From positions 425,150-489,149 of the forward strand of contig NW_022985082.1 in NCBI RefSeq assembly GCF_010015585.1: 64,000 nt of DNA. Reading direction: 5' to 3'. The notes under the pieces were generated by a model. It searched no databases. It had not been told where the DNA came from and saw only the letters and a program-made list of their open reading frames with translations. The position numbers were made by a program, and so were the translations under genes. Positions 56,103-64,000 of this stretch are shown here, piece after piece. This DNA comes from Eremomyces bilateralis CBS 781.70 (taxonomy: Eukaryota > Ascomycota > Dothideomycetes > Eremomycetales > Eremomycetaceae). Each line of letters starts with the position of its first letter. Positions within the stretch are counted from its first letter, which is position 1.

Positions 56103-57408
56103 GAAATCTCCCGGCACCTTTGTGCGCGAGATAGCGACTCTCCTCTCCAATGCCCTAATGCTGTGTTACCATGTTTGTTTGCTTCTCTGATATAATCCAC
56201 CAGCCACGTATTCAGCCACAACCAAGGGAACAGGCCGCAGGCCTGGGACCATAACAATACCTACCTATCTGCAAGTACACATGTACTGCTCCGAATTCGA
56301 AACCACTCCGCGGACTTGCCTCTCTCAAGTCCACGAGCCGACAGTATTGCTTTTCCGAAGACGCCAGGGCTTCACTCATTTACCGCAATAACGGCTCCAA
56401 CAATGTCAAAGCCAAGTCCTGAAACTGTTCCGGTTGAAGGAGAGGCGGGCGGGTCGCATATTTGCAAGCTCCTTGTCAATACGACCTTGCGGTATGCGAA
56501 AGGTGTAAACAATTACCTCACTTCATGCAGTTGATCGATCAAGCAATTTACCACGGTGCGTCCGCGGATCGCTTCTCCGCTATATTCTTAGCCATCGCTT
56601 GAAGAAGGGTAAGCCCATCCGCTGCCTCCGCGCAGGTGTCGAGTGCATGGTCGGGAACGACTCATGCTGAACCAGCGTTGGCATGGAATATGAGATATTT
56701 TTGTGCCGTTCTAACTTTCTCCTACCCAGTGGATGCAAAGGATGGAAATGAAGGGAGATGCTGCAAAAAAGGGATCTGAGACAGGACCGATGGTGTGGCG
56801 TTGCATGTCTCGAGTGCTGGGGATTACCGGATTGGAAGAAGGAGGGGTTGGGAGGCGCGCTTCGGGATGTCGTTGATGTTTGGGACTCGGACTTGGGACA
56901 TGCGATGTGGATAATGGGTAGTATGGGTAGGAGAGAAATGGATAGTGGTAGGGAATTATGCTCGACACCTCCGAACGTGAATAATAGTAAATTCAATCTG
57001 TTGAGGGACTTGCTTTCCATCTTCACGACTCGGAGCGTTCGTAAGATGTCTCCTCGGATATACACGGACATCGCCAGCCATGCGAAACTTTTACATTCAT
57101 GCCTTTGTCTCTGTGAAGAGACATTTACCTGCCTCACAATACGCCAATACGGAAACATTTGCACAATCCTGTAGCCATGAGAATGAGAAGTCTGTGGGTA
57201 TTCAAAGAAACGCAGACGACGTCCAACCCCCTCCCGGGCCTGGCCAATAATGATGACGCGAGCGATTGGGCGGTTCAGGGGCGTGCGTGTCCAGCGACCC
57301 ACTTGCGGACCTTCAAAGCCGAATCCGTAACAATCCATTTCTCCCATAGCATTCAACAATCATCATCTCGATAAACGCAAATGCCCCTCTCCATAACCCT
57401 TGAGACAA

Positions 57409-57729
57409 ATGACAAGTAGATCAGACATCTTTCAAATCCCTCGATCCATTACGCTTCCGCTGGCCGCCTGGGACCTCCGCGGTCGCCTCCAAACACCAAC
57501 CGTATCAACCTCCTCGACCTCAAACACCACCATGCCTGCGCTATCGCCACCGCTTTTGACTCTTGAGCCGCATCATCCACCTTCAGCGCCAGAAACCCCG
57601 CGGCTCCCCTTGCTAATATTATCGCGAGAAGTCGCTCCGCAGCATGCGGACGATCCGGAGACGCGGCTGTTCGCTGATACAGGAGCAGCTTCATCGTGGG
57701 TTTCACGTCGCCAAGACGCCGTTTTGTAA
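57409..57729 (+). CDS. Doubtful small ORF, 106 codons
   Basis: It is ATG-started (MTSRSDIFQIPRSITLPLAAW) and Pro/Ser/Thr-rich, without a recognised domain. The opposite strand is also open over most of this stretch (57449-57760). It may be a short hypothetical gene or chance in GC-rich sequence. Confidence 0.18.
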   Translation: MTSRSDIFQIPRSITLPLAAWDLRGRLQTPTVSTSSTSNTTMPALSPPLLTLEPHHPPSAPETPRLPLLILSREVAPQHADDPETRLFADTGAASSWVSRRQDAVL

Positions 57730-58115
57730 AATGAATTTGATGCGCAGAGGGAGTCGCCAAGGTAGGTCTCTTAAAGGGCTGTATGCGCTCCGGGACGATG
57801 CTCGAGACTTTTCTCTGATGCAGCTTTTTCTCTTCTGTCGCTTGGACGTCGTGCTGTATTCTTGGGCCACGCCACGTCTTTAGTTGTCGTTGAGAGTTAC
57901 GTTCCTTTCTTTGGTTTCCTCTCGCATTGAATTCAAGTCACTTGCATTCCGCTCAGACGACGTTGACCGTGTCTGTTGTCGTTATTACGATCTAACCACT
58001 TTATACAATACCATCACCGCCTGGCTCGGTATTCATTCGTTCTCCTATACTCACTGCATAGCTATCGATCCGTCGATTGAACTATTGTCTTATCCCCGCC
58101 CTACGATTCAGCAAG

Positions 58116-59667
58116 ATGCGTTTCAGCACCGTGGTGACTACCATTGCTGTTGTTAGTGGTGTGGCCGACGTTGCTTTTGGCCAACGGGCATTTGGGGGCG
58201 GCCGCGGTAAAGGCCAGAACGGAGGGAATCAAGGCGGGAATCAGGGTGGCAATCAGGGTGGGAACCAAGGTGGAAATCAAGGAGGCAATCAAGGTGGGAA
58301 TCAGGGAGGCAACCAAGGTGGTGGTGGACAGAACAACCTCTGTCTTGCTGCGGCGAACGTTCAAGATGCTAGCACCAAAACTGGCCTTGAGGCCGGGGCC
58401 GAAGATGGTCAAGCTGCTGCTTTGACGTACGATCTGTCTCCTACCCAATGTTGCTGTTCTGTTTCTGACTTTCTCCAGGGATGACTCCAATTTCATCAAC
58501 TTCTGTACCGGCAAGACGACGACGAATGGACTACAGAACCGACAGGGGTCATGTAACGGCATTGGTACGCTCCCTTCCGCAATCCGCCTCCATCGAATCC
58601 GCTAATGCAATCCTACAGTGATGGGCGACATCCCCGCCCAGAACAAGATGACCTCCGCCATGTTCATCGCCCCCGCCTTCGGCGAAACCATTGAGCCCGA
58701 AACCGACTTCCAAATCCAAGTCCAAATGATCAACCTCCAAGCCGGCACCTTCACCAACCCGGACGTCACCTACTACAGCAACCCGCAAACCCTCAACAAC
58801 AACGGGGAGATCATCGGCCACGTCCACGTCACCGTCCAAGACATGGGCAACAACTTCAACCCCACCGAGCCACTGGACCCCACCCAGTTCGTGTTTTTCA
58901 AAGGCATTAACGACGAGGGCAACGGGAACGGGCTCCTGTCGGCGGATGTCGCTGGTGGGCTTCCGGCGGGAAACTACCGGGTTTGCACCCTCACTGGCGC
59001 GGGCACGCATCAAGTGGCCCAGATGCCGGTGGCGCAGCGAGGAGCTCAGGAGGATTGTCAGCGCTTTGAGTAGGTGGCTCTCTTTGTTGCATGCTGCTTC
59101 GTTTGCTAATTGACATCTAGGGTCGCGGCTGGCGGTGGAAACGGCAATCAAGGCGGTGGAAACGGCAATCAAGGCGGTGGAAACGGCAATCAAGGCGGTG
59201 GGAACGGCAATCAAGGCGGTGGGAACGGCAATCAAGGCGGTGGGAACGCCAATCAAGGCGGTGGGAACGCCAATCAAGGCGGCGGAAACGCCAATCAAGG
59301 CGGCGGAAACGCCAATCAAGGCGGTGGAAACCAAGGTGGGAATCAAGGCGGGAATCAAGGTGGGAATCAAGGTGGGAATCAGGCCGGAAACCAGGCTGGT
59401 CAAGGTGGAAAGGGCGGAGGGGCTGGCGGTGGCAGACGAAATGGAGGTGCCGCCGGCGGTGCCGGTGCCGGTGCTGCAACCAGCGACACAGCGGCCGGTG
59501 CCGGTGCTGCAACCAGCGGCACAGCGACCGGTGCCGGTGCTGCAACCAGCGGCACAGCGACCGCTGCCGGAGGCGCAGGAGGTGCGGGAGGTGCGGGCAG
59601 GTTTCAGCGAAAGGGGACAAAGTTCGGGGTCCCGAGCCGCTTTGGTGCTCGGCCGTTCGTGGCGTAG
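58116..59667 (+). CDS. Secreted Gly/Asn/Gln-repeat protein with conserved fungal core domain
   Basis: Four exons: 58116-58426, 58479-58564, 58619-59069 and 59121-59667. Introns are 51-54 bp; the product is 464 aa. Seen: a signal peptide (MRFSTVVTTIAVVSGVADVAFG), an N-terminal GGNQ repeat run, then a core of about 220 residues with NLCLAAANVQDASTKTGLEAG, DDSNFINFCTGK, MGDIPAQNKMTSAMFIAPAFGETI, IGHVHVTVQDMG, FVFFKGINDEGNGNGLL and PAGNYRVCTLTG. After it come a second, longer GNGNQGG array, a three-copy Ala/Thr/Gly array and a basic end. I recall the core as a common secreted family in ascomycetes without known function. The repeats suggest a wall- or matrix-associated protein; this is inference. 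No GPI signal is seen. Confidence 0.85.
58221..58326 (+). repeat. 12-bp tandem repeat (GGNQ units)
   Basis: About eight imperfect copies of a 12-nt unit like GGGAATCAAGGC encode Gly-Gly-Asn-Gln near the N-terminus of the secreted repeat protein. Confidence 0.88.
59131..59402 (+). repeat. 21-bp and 12-bp tandem repeats (GNGNQGG / GNQG units)
   Basis: About nine 21-nt units (GGCGGTGGAAACGGCAATCAA type) run into about five 12-nt units. Units keep near-identical DNA, with changes AACGGC to AACGCC midway (Gly to Ala), pointing to recent expansion. Confidence 0.88.
59460..59562 (+). repeat. 33-bp tandem repeat, about three copies
   Basis: Units encode GAGAATSGTAT (first copy GAGAATSDTAA) in the C-terminal part of the secreted repeat protein. 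Confidence 0.85.
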
Positions 59668-60548
59668 GAGCGGACGGACTTGTTAGCATGAGCGTAGGTT
59701 ATTGAGGGGTGGGTGACTCTACATGGGGATCATCTCTGGAGGGATGTATTCGAGAGGTGTCGGGTCCCGTCGGGGTGGTGGGCGTCAGATCCGGATTGCA
59801 GGGCAGGATCGAGTATTGGCAGATGAGATAGCGGTTGATGGATGGACGGATGGTCAACTTTTCTTGATACAGTGTATATTCCCAGTTCTAGAAATGCTCG
59901 TTTGAGTAGAAAAGAACGGATGGTATTATTCATTCCATCAATTGTGACAAACTGATATCATTCTTCAAGTTACACCAGAGGAGACTCGCCGGAATCGTCA
60001 TATCATCATATCGAGCATTCTCACCGAGGGATTTAATGCAGCCAATGGTAATGCAGCGAAATTAGTCGGTGAAGGCTAGCGCTCAATCCAAACCGCTCCA
60101 TTGGCCAGAGTTGCCAGGGATTCCTTCACATGGAAACTGTCACGGGGGCGCTTTCCAATTGCGGGGGCATAGAGAGACTAGAATCGACGTCGGAAATGTT
60201 CCCAATAAATTCTATTAATTGCCGCCCATCCGTAGGAGTCCGGTATTCGATTTATTCCTACTGTATTCCAAGATGTCCCCTTTTAACTCTCCATTCATAG
60301 ATCCCTATTACCAGTCCTATCCTTTCAGGACGCAATAATAAATCATCCTCCCCTGCCAATCCAGTGCCCCGCGCCAGCAGCACGGTGACCTCATCAGCTT
60401 CAACCATTCAGCCCCACCAACGTCGTTGTCCCGTTATCAATCCCTCGCCGATAACCGCCACCTATCGTGATATTCTCGCCCTATCTATATCTCCAAACAT
60501 TCTTCATCCTCAATAATCCAGGGAATCAACCCGTGGGCCACATCCGGC
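59668..60548. other. Intergenic between tandem plus-strand genes
   Basis: These 881 bp end in CT-rich sequence before the Yippee gene. No gene is seen. Confidence 0.55.
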
Positions 60549-61232
60549 ATGCCCTCCACATCTCCCCCCAACATCTTCCCCACCTACCTCCTCTCCCTCC
60601 CCTTCCGCCGCCGCTCCTCTACCCCCTCTACTCCCTCTCTCAGCACCTCCCCCTCCTCCTCCAACCCCACCCCATCCTACCTCTCCGGCCACGCCTCCTA
60701 CCTCCGCTGCTCCCGCTGCCTCACCGATCTCTGCAGCACTTCCCAGATCATCAGCAAAGGTTTCACCGGCCGTCACGGCCGCGCCTACCTCGTCGCGCCC
60801 CCGGCCTCCAGCCTCCAAGCCATCGACCCCTCCGCGTCGCCGAACCAGGTCAAGAACTCGGGGAATTTGCTGAACACCTTCGCGCACAAGGCGATGCCCC
60901 GGCAGCTGGTCACCGGCGCTCACACTGTCTGCGACATCTCGTGCACACTGTGCGGTGCGGTGTTGGGGTGGAAGTATATTGCGGCGGAGGACGAGGCGCA
61001 GAGGTATAAAGTGGGGAAGTTCATTTTGGAGACAAGCAGGGTGTGTAAGTCGGTGTGTTGGGAGGGGGAAGGGGAGGGGATGGTGGTGGAGGAGGGGTAC
61101 CGGAAGAGTGAGGAGGAGTTCGAGTTCGACAGTCAGGATGAGGATGAGTGTGAGGATTTGTTTTCGGGGGTGTGGAGTCCGGCGTTGGCGAAGAGGCGGA
61201 GGAGGGCGAGGTTGGGGAGGGTGAAAGAATGA
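60549..61232 (+). CDS. Yippee-family zinc-binding protein (MOH1-like)
   Basis: A single exon; the product is 227 aa. Seen: a Ser/Pro/Thr-rich lead of about 45 residues, then the Yippee domain at about 50-165: LRCSRCLTDLCSTSQIISKGF with the first CXXC, GRHGRAYLV, LVTGAHTVCDISCTLCGAVLGW with the second CXXC, and QRYKVGKFILE. The four zinc Cys are intact. The acidic C-terminal extension (FDSQDEDECEDLF) and basic end RRRRARLGRVKE are beyond the usual domain. Known: animal and yeast relatives connect to GID/CTLH-type ubiquitin ligases and stress; the role here is unassigned. Confidence 0.92.
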   Translation: MPSTSPPNIFPTYLLSLPFRRRSSTPSTPSLSTSPSSSNPTPSYLSGHASYLRCSRCLTDLCSTSQIISKGFTGRHGRAYLVAPPASSLQAIDPSASPNQVKNSGNLLNTFAHKAMPRQLVTGAHTVCDISCTLCGAVLGWKYIAAEDEAQRYKVGKFILETSRVCKSVCWEGEGEGMVVEEGYRKSEEEFEFDSQDEDECEDLFSGVWSPALAKRRRRARLGRVKE

Positions 61233-61750
61233 CGGAATGAATGAAATTGCGATCGATCGAGTTTGAAGGCTACGCAGATTCTTTCATGGGAGGGCTACCA
61301 TCACCCTAGACAGCTGCTTATCAGGAATTGGCGTTGGACGGATTTTCTCTTTCCTTTTTCTTTGGTCACACACGGCGAATGGGACCTGGCTTTATTCGGG
61401 GTATACCCAGGGGGAACGAAGGCATGAGATACCCTACTTCTGAGGAGCAATGATGGTTAGGACTACTGGCACCTAATAATATATTAATAACCAAGACTAC
61501 TCATAGTAATGTAGCATCGAATAATGGCATTTTATTTAATCCACACCAGTCGTGATCAGTGAGGGTGACCTCGAGAGGCAATTACGATGGACGGCTTGCA
61601 ATCACTGACTGGGCAATACAATCGCAGCTTCATCCCAGCATACAGGCAATCGCTTCCTTGTAATGAATATGTTTCGATGTTTATTCAGTTCGTCGAGAGC
61701 GCAATCATCCCCTTCAAATCTACAACATGCTCTAACCAAACATTCTTCCA
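61233..61750. other. Intergenic before the kinase gene
   Basis: These 518 bp hold the Yippee 3' end and the kinase promoter or leader. Nothing else is seen. Confidence 0.5.
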
Positions 61751-64000
61751 ATGTTCCTCAGCAGCACCCCTCGAAAGAGACGGCTAGGTGGGAGTCTCAG
61801 CTCCTTGTCAAGCATCCGCATCCGGGAGAAGATCCGTATCATTACTCGCCACCACACCGTTGACGCCCACTCACCGACGCCGGAACCAGCAGAGGGAAAT
61901 CGACTGAAGAGAATCGGCAGCAGATTGCTTTCGCGCACCCGCTCGAGGAAAGGTGAGTTCGATCCACGACGTATCCGTTGCGGATGACTAACGAAGGATA
62001 TCTCAGATAAGCAGCTTGAAGTCGGACCGACTTTGGGGCAGAACACTCCTCCTGTATCGCCGCCATGCCTCTCAGCACAAGGGGACGCAACAGCCGACCC
62101 CGACCCTCATCGTAAAGGACCACCTCCTCAGGAGCCCCCTGAGTCGAACTCTAAGCCCACGGACCAAAATGCAGATGATCTTCGACGCTCCTTGTCAACA
62201 CGGGAAGGCGCCATCAAACCACCTCTCTCACCAGTGCAAGAAGTCTCATCGATTGATGGTCATGCGGAGCCAACACCTCCCATTGTTCCATCCAGCTCTT
62301 CCAAAAACCAAGAAACCAAAAAAGGCCCACGACTTAGCAAGTCCTCGCCGCATATCGCATTCAAAGGCGAGGCGGCGAATACGGTGGTCCGACGGCCGGG
62401 CCTGAACGCTCGCCCCCAGCTGGTCATTCCGGAGGACAACTCTCTGGATTCCTACGTCCCAACAGCTCCGTTCGGTTTCCCAGACACTCAGAATGACGAT
62501 ACAGACGACCAGCCCAGTGCGAGCGCGCAGACTAGCGCAACCCTCGTCTCAGCGCAGTCCACTGCCCCGACGACGGCATCTCCCCCATCGTCGTCGGAAA
62601 AGAAAGGGATCTCTGACACGGTGACCAGGAAGACAAGTCTCAAATCCGTGCCACCGTTGAAAGAGACTGGGACGGGGTTCATCTACTTCCCCACGCAGGA
62701 GAGTCCGATCCTGCAGCAACCGTCGATATACACGGTCGAGACGACCTCCGCGGCGAAGATCTACCTCGAGACGCACTTCGATTCCATCCTGTCCGCACCG
62801 ACTGCCCCTCGGACGCGGCGTCGACAGGAACTCGAACAGAAATTGCAGGCATACGGGGTGAACGACGGACAAAGAGAGAGGGCTCTACACCACCTTGCGA
62901 GAGCGGAGTCGAACCATCTACGGCATGTTCGGGCCGTCAAGACCAAGTCGGCACTCCGGACGAAGACGAGGAATGCAGGTGTGGTGAGCATTGCGGGATA
63001 CGATATCATCCGTGTCCTTGGGAAAGGCAGCTTCGGTGTCGTTCGTCTAGTGCGAGAGTCCTCGGATTCTTCAACATCGGTGCCATCCGCCAAGGGGAAG
63101 TCATCCAGTCACTACCAAAGCACCTCGTCGCAACGAGCGCAATCGACTAGTACTACCGGATCAACTCCCAAACTCGCCGGCGGTCCCAGCCCGAAATCGC
63201 AGCTCTACGCGATGAAAGTCATCCGCAAATCCGACATGCTCCGCAACTGTCAAGAAGGACATCTGCGCGCCGAGCGAGACTTCCTCGTGGGCTCCGAGGA
63301 TTCCAACTGGGTTGTCCCGCTTGTTGCCGCGTTCCAAGACGATTCGCATCTGTATCTTGTCATGGAATACATGGTCGGCGGCGACTTCCTGGGGCTACTC
63401 CTCCGCGAAGACGTGCTCGACGAGCCAGTGGCACGGTGGTACATCGCGGAGATGATCCTATGCATCGAAGAGGCGCATAAGATGAAATGGATCCACCGCG
63501 ATGTGAAGCCGGATAATTTCCTCATCGACGCAAAGGGTCACATGAAGATCTCAGATTTCGGGCTCGCTTTCGATGGCCATTGGAGTCATAACCAGCAGTA
63601 TTTCAACGAGAGGCGGTATACCCTACTAGAGCGTCTGGGCATCCATGTTCGCGGCGACTCTAAGGACGAGGTGGACGAAGGGGATGGCGGGAGTGCAAAG
63701 AAGTATCATCGCGCCCTTCATCGCTCGGTGAGTACTCGTTCGTGCAGCCATCGTCGCCAGAATGAAGGAGTGCTGGACTACCTCAACCGGACCGCGAAAC
63801 GTCGCCTGGCCAAGAGCGTTGTGGGCACCAGCCAGTACATGGCGCCCGAAGTCATCCGTGGCGAAGACTACGACGGGCGCTGCGACTGGTGGAGCGTCGG
63901 CGTGATCCTGTACGAATGCCTGTACGGCTGCACCCCATTCTTCGCCGAAGACCGCGACAAGACCAAAGCGCGCATCCTACGCCACGAAGTGGAGTTGCAT
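61751..64000 (+). CDS. AGC-group NDR-type protein kinase, C-terminus cut by window edge
   Basis: Exon 1 is 61751-61952; after a 55-bp intron with ACTAAC, exon 2 runs from 62008 past base 64000. At least 731 codons are present. Seen: about 330 N-terminal residues, Ser/Pro-rich and probably disordered. A helical segment follows (AKIYLETHFDSILS, then RRRQELEQKLQAYGV), where NDR kinases bind Mob proteins. The kinase start is YDIIRVLGKGSFGVVRLV, with a Ser-rich insert of about 48 residues before YAMKVIRKSDM. HRDVKPDNFLI and ISDFGLAF follow, then an insert of about 75 residues before VGTSQYMAPEVI, typical of NDR. All catalytic residues (Lys, HRD Asp, DFG Asp) are present. It differs from Cbk1/Cot1 and Dbf2 in the long inserts and may be the less studied fungal third NDR branch; the paralogue is not settled. 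Confidence 0.9.

Larger units (their letters stand above)
55938..58115. other. Long intergenic region
   Basis: This is 2.18 kb. A (GA)n run lies at 56082-56102. Open frames at 56580-57359 (minus) and 57409-57729 (plus) are not convincing genes. The end should be the promoter of the repeat-protein gene. Confidence 0.45.

Noticed and set aside
56580-57359. Minus-strand open frame of 259 codons
   Set aside because: It begins with a non-ATG codon, has no recognisable domain and unlikely hydrophobic/Pro/Ser make-up, and no splice logic connects it to anything.
58549-59403. Minus-strand frame with repeated ALIGV/ALIAV units
   Set aside because: It is the antisense reading of the 21-bp repeat array; the plus strand has signal peptide, splice sites and a conserved core.

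Overview
The window is nuclear DNA of a filamentous ascomycete (Pezizomycotina; the exact class cannot be settled from the sequence). The reasons are many genes cut by introns of about 45-60 bp with GT...AG ends and CTAAC/CTGAC-type branch points, a Zn2Cys6 regulator, two intron-bearing tRNA genes, and orthologues of known fungal genes. I rebuilt exon structures by hand from splice sites, reading phase and family conservation. No transcript or database evidence was available.

Layout. 1-3.1 kb: Zn2Cys6 transcription factor, minus strand, running off the left edge. 5.4-6.9 kb: WBP1 oligosaccharyltransferase subunit, divergent from a 76-aa complex I subunit (7.3-7.6 kb). 8.0-9.4 kb: BTB-like protein. 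9.8-11.6 kb: cytosolic-type GH5 glucanase. 12.6-14.5 kb: CorA-like two-TM protein. 14.9-17.5 kb: YMR1 myotubularin. 18.1-19.2 kb: RPS3. 21.7-24.8 kb: F-box/WD40 protein. 25.5-27.3 kb: dynein light intermediate chain. 27.6-28.4 kb: IST3.

From 28.4 to 42 kb the character changes. Spacers are longer and AT-richer, and the genes belong to variable fungal families: an F-box protein with two decayed relatives nearby, a ten-exon Hsp70-like ATPase, a single-pass membrane protein with a repeat stalk, and an orphan N-terminal-helical protein. A tRNA-Val also lies here. I read this as a lineage-variable island between conserved blocks.

From 42.4 kb core genes return: a CYSTM tail protein, SPT3 (SAGA) divergent from DPH5 (diphthamide synthesis), a 10-Cys Kex2-processed secreted protein, a BTB protein, tRNA-Met, a RidA/Mmf1 enzyme with a mitochondrial-type extension and a 14-nt exon, a SAS2-like MYST acetyltransferase, a PhzF-family protein, a secreted Gly/Asn/Gln-repeat protein, a Yippee protein, and the 5' part of an NDR-type kinase running off the right edge.

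The genes do not form one pathway or a biosynthetic cluster. Three divergent pairs of housekeeping genes (YMR1/RPS3, DLIC/IST3, SPT3/DPH5) share short promoters. I saw no CRISPR array, rRNA gene, intact transposon or viral element. I found no convincing previously undescribed system; the best leads are the Hsp70-like/membrane-protein divergent pair, the RidA dual start and the three-array repeat protein.
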